NCBI RefSeq assembly: GCF_000346465.2
Contig: NC_034012.1
Span: 16,302,789-16,366,788, forward strand
Direction: 5' to 3'
Origin: Prunus persica
Taxonomy: Eukaryota > Streptophyta > Magnoliopsida > Rosales > Rosaceae
Length of the DNA: 64,000 bases
The translations under genes were made by a program, and so were the position numbers. The notes below the pieces were generated by a model, which did no database searches, was not told where the DNA came from, and saw nothing but the letters and a program-made list of their open reading frames with translations. This document shows positions 1 to 13,910 of the stretch, piece by piece (the stretch's first letter is position 1; each line of letters begins with the position of its first letter).

Positions 1-999
1 GGTTAAGGTGGCTAGGTGTAAAAGCTTCTTCCACCAGGGTAGACTACTTAAAAGCTGAATCACACTAACATCTTTATGGTCTCCAAGGGTCTTTGCCTCA
101 ATGAATATGATGCAATTTCACCAAATATGTCGCTGCAGTGTTCCAAACAAAGTCATCTTCAACGTATTGACCAATACATTGAAAGGGACATCAGTGATAG
201 GTTAGCTTCTTTGTGCATGTGGGTGTGCCAGTTTGCCAAATAATAGATAATGTCATGATTTTCAGTGAGCTTCCACATGTGATGAAGGGGAAGGATGGTT
301 TCTTATATGTTTAAGGGTGCATGAATTGTTTCTTATATGTCATTTTCTTTACTGTCAAACTGACAGGGCAGAAATTGCAAAACAGAGCAACATTATGGTG
401 GACATAGTAGAGTTTTGAAGGTCAGGGTGCAAAGAAGAAAAACAACTCAAACCACAGGGGTGTAAAGTGTAACTAACCCTTTCATTTTCCTATATATCCA
501 ATAAACACAAGCTAGCTGCTTACAAGACCTGCTGGCTAAATATGGTTGTCTCAAAAACCAGACTCCTTCCTACACAGGCTGCTTAAAAGCAAATACTTCC
601 CTAAGTGTTCCACTTAATTGGACGATGGCTTCTGAATAGAGTAGAGTCTTACAAGCATGGCTTCATGTTACTGGGCACATATAAGGGTAAGAGATAACCC
701 ATGCTTATGTAAACCGCATAGGTTTTATTAGTTGCTATTACCAAGGAGGGAGGATGTCCGACATGTAGCTAATTTAGTTGATCATTAAATATTCATTGGA
801 ATACAAGGATATTTTTTAGCAATACTTTGTACCTAATGGACCCCAACCCATTTTAGAAGTGCCCTTGAGCAAACTGGATGTCTCTTTTTTCATTAAAAAA
901 AAACTCATCAAGAAAGGAAAAAGGTACAACCAAATACGGGCACTTGGGTCATATCTAAACTGATTCAAGCAGTAATCTTTCGAGGGATTTATAAAAAAC
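1..999. other. Left edge: XDH intron or downstream sequence, no exon seen
   Basis: The minus-strand XDH exon ends at 1000 with a good GT donor (999-998). I looked to the left edge for the next exon, which in plant XDH encodes the start of the molybdenum-cofactor domain, and saw no matching peptide. So this is at least 1 kb of intron, or the gene is interrupted here. No other gene is seen in it. Confidence 0.5.
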
Positions 1000-3900
1000 C
1001 TGAGTGGATGAGATCATATGAACTTCGTTGCCACCATCCATTGTCCATACCACACTGCTTTGTGGCTCCAAATAGAAGTGTTCCTGTCCTCCCACTCGAA
1101 CTTCCCCCACTATGACATTCTCACATTGACGTGATTGAAAGCAAAGATCCACATCCCCTTTCCTAAAACACCTCTCTGTATTAGGATGGTAACTATTGGC
1201 ATTGACGGCATCCAGTATTGATAAGATGGGTGGGAGCTCTTCATACTCAACAAGAACCTTCCTTGCTGCTAGTTTTGCATTTTCATGTGTATCAGCAACT
1301 ACCACTCCGATAACCTGCATAAAAAAAACCATGGATAAAAACATAAAAGAGGAGAATCGGTTAACACAGCACTAAATACACCATACAAGGAATAATTTTA
1401 TCATGCCTATATAGCATTTGATAAATGCTCAATATATTTTCCATGTCATTTCTTGTAATGAGTCAACATTCTGAATTGTAGAAATATCTTTAGAATACTG
1501 CAAACCATCAAGTGATGTTTATTATGGGTCCATTTTACACCACACATCATTCTCAAAAGTTAAGGATTCCATTACATTGTGGGCTAGAAAGAGAGAGAGA
1601 TTTATTAACCATCATACCTGACCAACACAAGTGACAAATTCTGAAGCAAATAGTTCCTCGTCGTAAACAACTGGTCCAATTTTATTATCAGCTGGAACAT
1701 CGTTAGAAAAAAACACTCCTGCAAACCCAGGTGATAACTTTGCTCCAGAACCATCAATTGCAAGTATACGAGCATGAGGCTTTCTGCTGAGTATTAAAGC
1801 AGCATGCAAACCATTCTGAGGCAATGGTGTGTCATCAGAATATTCTGCCTCTCCTGTAACCTGGTAGAAATTATCAAATCAGTACAAACTTCATAATGCT
1901 GCTCTACAAGAAAAAAAATCATGCACTGTGCACAAAATTAAACTGATTGACAGGGCAAAAAACCCTTGATGCCATTTAGTATCACATTCAATATTAGCCT
2001 GGCAGTAGAGAAGATTTATCCTGTCCAAATCTTGAATGTCATTGTCAACGATCTTCATCCTTGTGCACTTTGATTTTCTTCCTCTGAGTTCAGGGACTGG
2101 TCTTTTCATCCTATTTATTCGGATTGGAATGCTGTTGTTATGTAATGCTGTTTTGTTGTTTTGCTCTTAGTCATGTTTTTACTTGTTTTAGAAATAGAGT
2201 AAATGGATTTTTTTTTCCGGGAACACCCTGTTCCCTGTGTTGTGAATATCTTTTATTAATGAAAGCTGTGTTTCTCATATAAAGAAGAAGAAAAAAAATC
2301 ATAATAGCCCATTCCTTAAGGCTGAAGGTTGAACTCACAATTTTTTTCATTGGTTGTCTCATTACAGTAGGAACTAAGAAGTAGACTTTAACAAGATGAC
2401 AACCACAGACATCATGTAACATTAGCTCACATTCAAATATAAATGAATGTGAGAGTGGTTCACGCCTGGAACCTGGAATTGCTTGAATTTTTTTATCTTT
2501 TTACAATTGGAATCTCACAAGAATGGTAAGTCTGACACTAGTTTTTGATAGGCATTAAAGGGTTATGGCAGTCTGTTCTCAAGGAAGAATATTGTTAGAT
2601 GTACCTAAGGCACAGCAGCGAGAGAGAAGTTGTTTTCTTTTCTTTTTCATTCCTTATTTATTACTTCTGCAGAAAGAAAGGAGAGGTCTCAGTAACATAT
2701 TGCACCGATACCATGTTGAAAAAGACACTTTAGGAATGGAAAAGATCTTTGTATTTCATATTCAAATGAAATGAGAACCCTGAATTATATAGGATTCCAG
2801 TACATAAAATTTTTGGTAATCAGCTCTTTGACTTAGACCTTAACTGAAGCTAACAACCGTGGACTAAGCTCGGCCTCACGCATATGACAGTAACTTTATT
2901 TGACCCGAGTTTGCTCCCTTTCCTGCTCCTTTGTTGATTGAAAAAAGAAAATATTTTACAAATCTTTTGGGAAAAATGGTTAACAAAAAGGGGCCTACGC
3001 CAACAGAGTTTCAAACTTGTTGCAAGCATTTACAAACCCATCAAACTTTATCTGCATAGACATGATCCAGTAAGTCTCTTCTTCTAGCCCATTATACAAC
3101 ATACTTGATAGCAAAAGAATTAGGTAAAAGAAAAAAAAAACGAAAAAGATAATGCATACAAATATCAAGGTTCTCAATATCAAATTCTGTTAATCTGGGC
3201 TCGAGAAAAAAAAATAATAATTGGTATATCGGAAAAGATAAAAGTATTATTTCCAGTACAACTAAGTACATACCTGAAGTCTTGCTGATAAATGAACCTC
3301 AGGAGACCCAACAGCTGTCCCATGTTTTGTAATTTCATAGTCTTGAGTTCCTATAACAGGTGGCCGGAGAAATGATTGTACAGCAGAGAGATGGGATAAT
3401 GGTACTCTCTCCTTAATGCAATGATCCCCTTCCATCTGATGAGAAACCCAAAGAAAAAATTTGAAGAAAAAGCTAAGGGTCAAAGATTTACGAAACTCCA
3501 CCATCCCACCAGGAGCATCATCCTTGATCAATACATCTTTTTGCAGGACTTTCAAAGCACCCTGCAACAGCTCCTTGTTCCAACTCTTTCCAATGAGAAA
3601 ATCTTTTGTTCTTGTTGCAGAAAGAGAGAGTGGAGCAACTCCACCATAAACAATAGATGCATCAGACACAACCCTACTGTCACCTCTTTCCTCAAGATGA
3701 ACACGAATTCCAGCATTCACTATCGCTATATCATCATCCCTTCTGTGAGCTTGCTTAAATTCTTTCACATACTCAAAAGGCCTAGTCCAAGGCAAAAATA
3801 CAGAGAGCAAAATTTCACCACTTGCCAGATCCACCTTACGATAACCCAGGAAAAACTTTTCTGCCAGCGTCGTTCTAATGTTCCCTTTGCAATCAATAAT

Positions 3901-6900
3901 TCGAAACTTTGCTCTAGAGGCCATCCAAAGAGGGTTCAAGTCTGATATTGGACTGGCTGTACATATATTTCCACCCACACATGCAACATTTCTTATTTGC
4001 ATCCCAGCAAACCATTTTAATTGTTCAACGAAGGCCGTACAAGATGAAGTTTCATGAACTGCACGTTCTGTTATGACCTTTCTTAAAACCTTAAGTAGTT
4101 CAGAAAGTCTTACTGCAGAACCTATCTCTACGCCATCATCCTTGACATTCAATATACTGAGTTCAGATACATGAGTAACAGAAATCAATACCCGATACTC
4201 AATTTTCTTAAACCTCATTTCAATTCCTACCTCAGTATTACCTACCAATAATTTTGCATCAGGGAATTTTTGTTTCAACTCTAGCACTTGTTTAAGTCTC
4301 AAAGGTCTAAACCACTTTAACCCACCAAAACCAGTTAAACTTAAATACGTCGATTTTCTCAATAGTAGCTCAGGAGGAAAAATAAACTCCTTGTCTGTGT
4401 ATGAGCTTCCATCAATTTCACTGTATGAGACAGGTTCATACCTCTTGTCGTCACAAGTACCACTTTCAGGAGTGGTGCATGAACTCTCACTTTTCAAACC
4501 ACACGAACAGGGCTTTCCAGTTGAAGGGCACACAAACGCACCTCCTTCACGGCTTAGCGAAGATATATCAATGTATGGTGTATCATTTGTTTTGGCAAAG
4601 ACACGAAAAGCCTCAACAATTGGTCTGTAACCTGTGCATCGACACAAATTTCCTGCAAGGCATTCTTCAATCTGCTCCTCACTAGGTGGTTTCTGACTAG
4701 ACCTTAACAATGCATACATCGACATGATAAAACCAGGGGTGCAAAATCCACATTGTGAGCCATGAGATCTTGCCAATGATTCCTTGAGAACATGAAAGAA
4801 AATAGAAATAGGTGAGACTCTCTATAAGGCAAATTTGGAACTGCGTAATTTGGTTACTATATGATACCCCAAAAGAAAACAAAAATTCAGATATATTTTA
4901 GAAGCTCATCTTGTAATTTCCAAATAATATTGATCAAACATAACACTATTACTGGGCTCATTTAACAACACTATTGATGAGAAGAGGATGAGAAAATGGT
5001 TCGGGTAACTCCGTCCCCCAGTTTCTTTCCTCTCCATTTCTGAAAATACATGTTTAATTCCTAATTAAATCATGAACTAAATATTAAGTTTGTGCGCATT
5101 CTTATGGAAATTCTTCACTTTGAGATATGTTCAAGTGAATTCTAGCCTAAATTTAACGAGAGAGAGAGTATGAATGAGAGAGTTCTAGCCTAAATTTAGA
5201 GGATTTTCAATTCTTGGAGCACAGCCACTCCCTAATATTCCATGAATGGAGATTCCATAATCGAGAATCCCCCTCCAGGACCTAATCCAATCTCAAAAAG
5301 CAATTCAGCATAAAGTGATTTGTCAGATATATTGTGTCATAGGCTCATAGTCACATATGATGTTTCTCTGATCAAGATATCCCTTCATTCACCCAAGAAA
5401 TATCAACTGAATTATCATAATTGGAAGCATGAAGTGGCAAATCAACTTCTTTGTCTTATGGTATATCTCACCATAAAGGATGCTACCAAAGACCTGTATT
5501 TGCAGTCAAAAAATTCCTTTCTTACACAACGCAATTAGAGCTGGAACGCTTTAAGCGCATATTGATACAACAGGAGCAGGTTACCAGAATTATTTGCTTT
5601 CTTTTCTGTTCTATAAAATTTTTCAAAATTGTACAGCACTCTAACTTCACATCTTTTGTGACTTTTACAAAGGTTGCAAACCATGGTGAGTGTGAGCTAA
5701 GTGATTTTTAATCCTGGAAATACCTTCACTGCATTGTAGATTACATAATATGGCTAAGTGATGTTTAAGCCTACAAAAAACCGTCACCTAATTGTTGGTG
5801 AGTGTGAGCTAAGTGATGTCTTTCCCTCTTCAATTTCGTTTGAATACTTCCTATAAAAATCATTCCTACTCATGGTTGCTTACAGAAATACTCCCAAACA
5901 GAAGTTCTTAAGAGTTCTTTTACCAAAAATAAAATGCTTAAGAGTTGTTGACCAAATAAACAAACGCACCTGACAGTGGAATGCACAAAGAAAAAAAAAC
6001 TAGACAGATACAGAGAAAAGAAATGCAGGTCAATAGGGGAATGTACCTTACAGCTACTGGGTTGTGGGATGCACCTTGGAGCTACTGGGTTGTGGGATGT
6101 ACCTTGGAGCTACTGATCATCCCAGCTATGGGGGTTGTGGATTAGGGGCTGCTGAAGAAAGGCTGGGAATTTGTTAGGTTTAGAGTAAATATCTGGAGGG
6201 ATATAGGCTTAACAGCAGCTGGGCATTTTGATTTTGTTAAAAGAAAAATCAAAAACCAAGGAGAAATGTTGTTGTTTGACCTAAGTAATTCAGAAATAAA
6301 TGTGCCCAACAAGCATGCTTCAATTGTGCATAATTAGCAAGAGCCATACGCTTCTTTAAAGAGGCGTAATTCTCTTGGCATTTTACTTAAAAGGTAGACA
6401 GTAAAAGGCAGCTTTCTCTTCCTAAACTTATTTTTCTAAACTAGGTAATCCTTTACAATAGCATTAGTATAAGAAAAAAGTAATAATGGATACAAACAGA
6501 AAAGAACAAAAAAAAAGAAAAAGAAAGGCAGCATAGATTACTTGAATCGGATGCAAGCCCTGTTTGTGGCTCCCTAGTCCTTCCACCGTAATTACGTGCA
6601 TCCCTTCTACAGAATACAAAGGAGCCAAGCATGCATTGACAGCATAGTGCCTGAAAGAAGATTGTCAAAACAACAATAATTTCAGTGTGATCCTAATGTA
6701 TGGACTCCAATAACAAGTATGACACATGCACGCACTTGGGTGTACGCGTGCACATGTGCATGTGCATGTTTATTCAAGAGAAAGAGATACTCACAAACAT
6801 TTCTTCCGTTCTTGGTCATAATGGGAAACCATAACAGTGCAAGCACCGCAACCGCCTTCACCACAACCAAGCTTTGTCCCCGTCAAACCTATATCTTTAT

Positions 6901-8143
6901 TGCCACAAAGGCAATAGAAATTCTAATTAGGTTTTTTCAACATAGAGAACCCAAAGTTTGTATCACTTACATAAAGGACATTATAAAAGAAAATGGACAA
7001 TAAAATCTTGCAGTTATCAGCAATTAAGAATGTACAAGATAGATATGCAGAGCAAATATTAACCGTTCTGAAATTTATTGAGAACAATCAGCTCCATAGG
7101 TCAAGATTACTCTTGTTTTTAAGAAACAAACATGTTCATTGAACACAGTGGACGAGGCGTTCCCTAAACTACACCCCACTAAAGAACAACAAAACAGAAA
7201 ACCAATGAAAACAAAACAAAAGAATAAACTAATATAAAATAGCACTCCAATCAAAAAAATAATAATTAACATGAAAGAACCAACCCTTAAAATCTGAGCA
7301 AACTGAAGCTCATAAGTATGGGCCATAAACACATTCTGAACTACAAACGATCAGCATCCTCCCCCTCTAGCAACCTCAAAATTTCACTCATTTTTTGCCA
7401 TCACAGCACATTTTCCTAGCACCATGCCCCTTTTTCTCCCTCCAAAAACATAGGCTTCTCACAAAATAATGCATTACAAGTATCTGGGATTGTCGAAGCC
7501 TCACCCAAGTATCTGGTATTTCACCTTCAAAATTGCATGATACGGACGGAAAAGAGAACCACAAGAGTATCCATTAGTTGCCATAAATAGGACACTCCTG
7601 AGGTTCCAGCTCCTAAATTCTCCTATCCTAGCTAGATGGGACCAGCATAACATTTTCTAGAACTTAAAGTATCTCAGTTAGCTCTCCCAACTCCAAGTCG
7701 TTTAAGTTTCTTCGAAACCCGAAACCCCAAGACAAAGGAAAAGAAGAAAAGCTAGAACAAAACTAGCAATAGAAGCATTATGAGATCTTGTAAGAACCAA
7801 ACAAACTTGACAGAATACAAGTAAAGAAACCCGTAAAAAAAATTAAGCCTGAAAAACAAACCAAACTAATCTGAGCTCAAAATTGTCTCTTCCCATACTT
7901 CCTGAGCAGCCAAACAAACAAACTGGGCAAAACCAATTGCAATTCCAATTTTATAAATTTAAAAAAAAAAAAAACAGAATAGAAAATAGAAACAATCAGA
8001 ATCAAACCTCTGAGGTACTCAAGAAGGGTGAAGTGAGCCAACCCATCAGGCAAAACTTTACGAATTCCATTGACATACAATATGGCCTCTTTTGACTCCT
8101 CCCCGATTTGTTCCAGCTCCTCTTCGTTCTTCAACGATCCCAT
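1000..8143 (-). CDS. XDH1: Xanthine dehydrogenase, N-terminal 804 codons (partial, runs off left edge)
   Basis: Molybdo-flavoenzyme that oxidises hypoxanthine to xanthine and urate in purine catabolism, using NAD+. Exons on the minus strand: 8143-8008, 6894-6795, 6650-6542, 4782-3274, 1860-1618 and 1314-1000. All have AG/GT borders, and the phases sum to 804 codons without a stop. The first [2Fe-2S] domain has Cys56, Cys61 and Cys64 ([10 protein letters not shown]) plus Cys86. The second has Cys126, Cys129, Cys162 and Cys164 ([14 protein letters not shown]). The large exon 4 carries the FAD domain ([13 protein letters not shown], then [15 protein letters not shown]). Exons 5-6 begin the Mo-cofactor part ([18 protein letters not shown]). 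The family is about 1,360 residues, so roughly 550 C-terminal residues lie outside the window or are lost. The start ATG at 8143 (MGSLKNEEE) matches the usual plant N-terminus. Identification is from remembered family similarity. Confidence 0.93.
6042..6115. repeat. 28-bp tandem repeat, 2.6 copies, in XDH intron 3
   Basis: Units 6042-6069 and 6070-6097 differ at only a few bases, and a partial third follows at 6098-6115. The core is GAGCTACTGGGTTGTGGGAT. It lies in the 1.76-kb intron between exons 3 and 4. Confidence 0.85.
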
Positions 8144-9474
8144 AATTTTATTTTCTGTCTTTTGCTTAATTCCTTCAAACCCAACAACTTAGAATTGTGA
8201 TAAATATTAAGATTCAAAAGAAATCAAGTTTTTTTTCTTCTGTATGTGAGAGAGAAGTGAGCGAGAAGAAGATGGAACGGAACAGTAGGGGACTGGGACA
8301 CGGAAGATCCGTACTCAGATTTTGGGGGAAAAGGACAATAACAAAAAAACAAAAACAAAAAACAAAAAGTGTTATAAAATGAACTGGGATATGTGCGAAT
8401 ATTGAGCTGCACGTAAACCTACGTCCCCGGAGAGCAGCAGTAGTAACTTTTCCACTATGTAAAATAATAGGGCTACAACTTTAGTGTTTACAATATGTAT
8501 GGCTCACTCAATTTTCTCTCTTGGAGAATTTCTCTCTTGCTCTCTTTCCTCTCAACTCACTCACCCTCTTTCTTCCTTCTCTTCCTATTATCTATGTGTA
8601 AACTTCTCTTGATGGAGGTATCTATTTATAGGCCTAAGACATTGGTTGTTCACCTCACAATATAATTGGTAGACAACATCATTAATATTCTTCAATCAAC
8701 AACATCATTAATATTCTTCAATCAATTGGGTAGTGGTTTGGTTTGGTGGGTGTGTGGTTAGGTTTGGTGGGTGTTAGTTGGCTATGTGGGCTTCACCTAT
8801 TCTTCTTTACTTATTCTTCTTTACAACAATGTTCAAAAAAGTAAGAAGAGAAGTAAGAATGGAGGAATTGAATTCTTAGGTAAAATGTTCAAAAAAGTTC
8901 TCAAAATACACTTATGTCCTGAACCAACTTGTCTAAGCTTATATCTTCTATTTTTTTAAAGATAAAATTAATTTAATATATGACACTTATATTCTCAAAC
9001 ATTAAAAGAATGAGATTTTCACACACACTAGCAAAGTGTCATAGGACTTCAAACATGTGACCATTAATCTGTAAGTAAAGACCCTTTTTTCACGAGACTA
9101 GACTATATTGGCGAATATTTTGTTTTTATGTGTGCATGTGAAGTGGTGTGTTGTGTGCACATCATTAGGGTATTTGCCCCCTTAAAGGAAGCATTCTAGC
9201 TCGCCCACTGTTTACTTTCCCATCACATTGTCATAACCATTACTTTCCACAATTTTCTCTATCTTTAAAAAGATAGGTGAATTTCACTCCATCTACTAAT
9301 TGCAATAATTATGTATAAAAATAAGTGTGTTTCGACATAAACATATTAACTACTAAATAATAATATGCATTAGCCTACGAAAAGAGGCTTACAAAACACC
9401 CCCGATTTATTATGAACTGTCTAGTTCACAAAATAAAGTACTTTAAACTTATCATCTCTCACAATGAAAATGAT
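8144..9474. other. Intergenic: XDH promoter side and retroelement-like sequence
   Basis: No supported gene. 8144-8450 is the XDH 5' flank. 8480-8770 is CT-rich with a minus-strand TATA-like stretch (CTATAAATAG, around 8621) and the 26-bp tandem duplication noted separately; it resembles LTR sequence but no coding part is present. 8770-9474 is AT-rich and unremarkable. Confidence 0.4.
8673..8724. repeat. Perfect 26-bp tandem duplication
   Basis: 8673-8698 and 8699-8724 are identical (each starts ACAACATCATTAATATTC). This is a recent slippage or duplication event in non-coding sequence. Confidence 0.9.
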
Positions 9475-11502
9475 TCAGTTGAATTTGAAATCTGTAGCTT
9501 TGCCTCTTGTTGATTGAGTAGTTTGAACTCCTTTTTGTTTGGGCAACTTTGTGTATTCGATGAAAATATGCATGAGGAGCACAGTGGCGGCGAAGGAAGT
9601 TACTAAAACGCCCACCCCTCTCCATGTCGATAGAAGGGAGAACTTTTGGCACAGTTTCATCATCGCAAAATAAATTAGATAGCAGCTGCTGCTATGAGCC
9701 TGTTAGAGAGAGAGAGAGAGAAGGCAGAGAGAGAATTTTTTAAGAAAATATGTACAAAAAAAATATATTTATTTTGTAGGAAAGAAAAAGACTAGAATAA
9801 CTTACAAGCAATGCCATAATAGATCGACCAGTGTCATGAATTTCTTGGTCACCGAAGGTACCCTCAGCCCGAAACTTGTCCAACATGGAATCCTTTGTGT
9901 ATTCATATAAGAGGAAGAATCGAAAATCACAAAGGTTATTATTTTTAACAATGAGAAAAATGAAAATAAAAATATTCAGTCTCTCTTTTTACTGATACAA
10001 TGACAAAATATATGAACAATTTTTTTTTTTTAAGGAAAATACTTCTTTGGAAGTAGGAACTCCTACTTTCTTGCCAATCACAGTTTGACATGTGTGCATA
10101 TAGATTTTTCTTTTTGTATTTTTGATGAATTATTTTTGTATTTATGTCGAGTTGTGACTTGCATGAAATAAAGAATGCCTCCTTTCCGGGAAGTATGAAT
10201 TATTACATTTTGTATGGATGGTTTCACTACTAATAGTACATGAAACAAGCAAAGTACATCGAAAATTTGACAAAATAAAATGTATTATATAATAAATTAT
10301 TCTACTACTAATAGCACGACTGAAACCCTTTTGTGATATCGGTGTTCAAGGGTTCAAGCGTACCTTGGCCACAAACCTGTCTCTGCACCACTGAGCAATG
10401 GCCTCATCTGATTGTGGCAAATCCTTCATTGGGTATCGTTTTATATGTATTTTTACCTATCACAAGTCACAATTTGTATGCCATCAGAAAAGGGCTTAAA
10501 TATTAAGTTTTGGAGTGATGTCTAATTTTTTAATTTTTTTTTTATGTTTAGATTCATCACTTTGTAAATATGAGTATCGATCGAGTTGCCACAATCAACT
10601 TAAAATTTGCTTAATACTTGAATGTCAAACTATAAAGCAAATTGCTTGCTAATTATTTGTAATTGGAACTCGATGGTTTACCATAGTACTTTTCCTTTCC
10701 ATCATGGTATGCAGGGAAGGAGTTGAATGACCTTCTGGAACAGCAAGAGTAACATCATACACTGCAGGGACAAATGATCTCAAATTCTTCACTGCTGTAA
10801 CAAAACCCTGAGAGATTAACAAAATGACAATCAATTTTCAAATTCAAAAACTCGTAAAAGCAAAAAAATTAATTAATTAATTTCTATTTTTAGTAGAAGT
10901 TTTAACATAAAATTTGACCTTGGTACGAGGAATCAAGACATTCTTAGGGATAGGCAGTTTCCTAGAAGCAGCAAACTTTTGAGCTTCTGAAAGCTTGTCA
11001 GGGGTCATGCGTGTTCCTTCCGCAAATATGGTAAGCCAAAATGGCATGGGAAAATCCTTTAACCCTTGTAAACTTCTCTGCACCATCACCCAATTAATAT
11101 CAACACAAGGAGGGACCCAAACAAATTAAACCAAACTGCATGGTGAAACTGTTTTCAACAACGTAATAATAATGTTACAACTTACAAAGCACCATATCAG
11201 AATCACATTACTAATCATATCTCTCACATAAGTATAGTAAATCATACTACAGTATGACCGGAGAAATCGATTCGTGTCATATAAATAATTTCATCCGAAA
11301 GTTGTACCTTTAGGTTACTTTCATCTTTTTCCCAGCTTCTGTTGAGGAAAACAAACCCTAGAAACCAAGATGTCCACCCAAAAATCTGCACCATGTATAT
11401 TTAAATGCGTTATATTAATCTTGATGGAGTTTGGTTTCAAAATTCACACTGCCGTACTAATTAAAGTGAATAAGAACTTAACTCCATTTTGGAACTTGTA
11501 CC

Positions 11503-11855
11503 AGTTTGACATTGCTTATTTAGAGTAATTAGTGATTTTTTAAAAATTTTGGAAAGCCCAGCCTGTTTAGTAAACTATGAAAAAATCACTTATTGTTAAA
11601 AATTGTTGTGAGAGAAAGCAATAAGAGAAATCAGCTAATGAGGTGCTTTCATTTTCTGATTATGTAAGAATCAGTTTTGAAGAGGTGCTATGTTTAATGA
11701 TTATCCAGCAATCATTTTCTGATTATGCGAGGAATCAGTACCAACAACACTTTTAACAAAAAGTTTACCAAATGCCAAACTGTTTTCTCTCACAGCTGAT
11801 TTCTATCACAGCAAATCTGACAGCAATTAATTTCACAGCACAGCAATACCAAACT
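11503..11855. mobile_element. MITE (hAT-like) in LPAT paralog intron, complete copy
   Basis: The ends are inverted: AGTTTGACATTGCT on the left and AGCAATACCAAACT on the right (12 of 14 paired). The interior around 11526-11755 is shared with 39228-39463 in opposite orientation, so this is a dispersed family. The 8-bp flanks CTTGTACC and TATGTAAC match at 5 of 8, a weak target-site duplication. No coding capacity. Confidence 0.7.
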
Positions 11856-13146
11856 TATGTAACTAATGCCATTGAATAAGATGATGATTATATAGTTTTT
11901 GCCCTAGAAACTCACAGGAAGGAATTTTGCAGATTTCTTCATAACCATAAGAGCACTACGGAGGCAACCCAATCGCTGCAGGAAGCAACATATATATCCA
12001 TATCAAATTAGGTTCCATAGGAGAAAATTTTAGCATGTTATAATAGCTAGACATTCTGGCTATATATTTGCAGTTAATAAGGGTGCAATATTAGTACCTG
12101 AGCTAAAAGAAACCCAATAAGAATATCAGCATCACACATGTGGTTGGGCATGAGAAGCGCATGCTCTTCGCCTGTAATTTTCCCAAACATAATAATTTTT
12201 CTAGAGCCGAAAATTATTCTTTTGAGGGGTCTTTCAAATATCCTTATGGGGCCATTCCGTGTTATATTTTAATGATCCGAACTGTCTATCTTTTAGGTAT
12301 TTCTTTAAAGATAAAAATCACATGAGTTCGAATTGAGCACTCAATTAATGATTATTGTTTTAGTGTTTTTGTGAAGCATCATGTTCATCTATTTTGTTGA
12401 TCACAAACTAAATGTCTTAATGCGTTTCAATTTTTCTAATTTTTTACAAGGATATAAAAACTTGAAAAATAGATAGTTCGAATTGTTGAAATAAAATTCG
12501 TACTTGGCCCCACAACATGTCTCTCAATTAAAATTATTTGAGAGACCCCTCAATAAAATTGTAGAAGAACATCACGATAGAAAAAAAAAATATTTATAGT
12601 TACCCATTAGTCGATAAGTTTCCAAATCTGTGTACAGTTTAACCTGTAATCAAAAGTAAAGTAGTCAACACTTCTGCATATGTGTGGTGCCATAAAGAGA
12701 TATTTAGTCATATACCCATTCTTAGCACTAAAACTATAAATAAACCCTACACTATTTAATTTTTATAAACAAACCCAAAAATGACAACTGGCCCTATTTA
12801 ATTTAATTTTGATTATTAAATTACTTTGATGCCTTATTTAGTGTTTTGGGCTTTTTTATGAGGTTTTTGAGTTGAGTTTATTTTAAGAAATCAATGACAA
12901 TTTTGTAATTTAAAAGAAGTTAAAAGCCTATTTGTTATGTTGTAAATGAGCTTTGAGTGTGTTTCTAAAGTCCATTTCATATAGAGTTTTTTTTTAATAA
13001 TTTGGGCTCCTATATTGGGTATAATAATGAATCTCCCATAAAGGTGGAAGTTGCTAACAATTGCTGGAGATTGCTCGGGCAATAATTTTTTGCTACATAA
13101 TTAGGATTAGTAATCAATTAGGATGATAAAGTGGAATCGTGTTCAA

Positions 13147-13542
13147 GAGCATCCACAATTATACTCTCTATTTCTTAGCTAAAATTTCGTGAAAAATAAA
13201 AGAAATCTATTTTAGGAGCTCTCTAAAAAATTTCAACTCCAACCATACTCACTAATTTGGAGAGTCATAAATGCTATAACTCTTTTTTGATTGGTCCATC
13301 TCTATTAAAAAATAAAATAAAAATAGTTAGTATTAATTAAAGGTTTGAAATACTCATTAAATAAAACAGCATTAAATTATAGGGAGCCATTAGGAGTCCT
13401 TTCTCTCTCCTCAGATTTAGGAGCTTCTAGAGAACTCCCTATTTTAGGAGGTGGATAGGGAGCATGGTTGGAGTTGCATTTTTACGACTCCTCCATAAAA
13501 TTTGTCTAAGAAGGTAGTTTAAGGAGCCCGTTGTGGATGCTC
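13147..13542. mobile_element. Tourist/Harbinger-like MITE in LPAT paralog intron 2
   Basis: The termini are GAGCATCCACAA and its inverse TTGTGGATGCTC. The 3-bp flanks are CAA (left) and TAA (right), a near-match to the TWA duplication of PIF/Harbinger elements. About 396 bp, AT-rich, non-coding. It lies between exons 3 and 2 of the frameshifted LPAT copy. Confidence 0.65.
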
Positions 13543-13881
13543 TAAATGTTGTATTTCTTCCATTGTTAATCCGATAATTTATACATATGAGACTTTTTGA
13601 CTAGAAAACATTACCTTTATTATCATAATCCATCAACAAATAATTAAAGCGACACTAAACTCATCATGGACTGAATTTTCTCCAATGAGTCGAACATATA
13701 TAGAGGATCGTTTCGGTATTAATATGAAAATAAAAAATATGATCCTACAATATTTCTTTTTTGCTACTTCCGGACGTTATTATCATGCGGATATCATGTA
13801 TTTTCTACTACCCCTTCATGTTTTCATTCATGTTTACAATGACATCCGTATAATAATAATGTGCGGACATCCGAATGAGAG

Positions 13882-13910
13882 TATATATATATATATATAT
13901 ATATATATTA
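13882..13910. repeat. (TA)n microsatellite
   Basis: Uninterrupted TA dinucleotides of about 28 bp in an intron of the LPAT paralog. Confidence 0.95.

Noticed and set aside
3421..4685. Plus-strand frames within XDH exon 4
   Set aside because: Antisense shadows of a well-supported FAD-domain exon.
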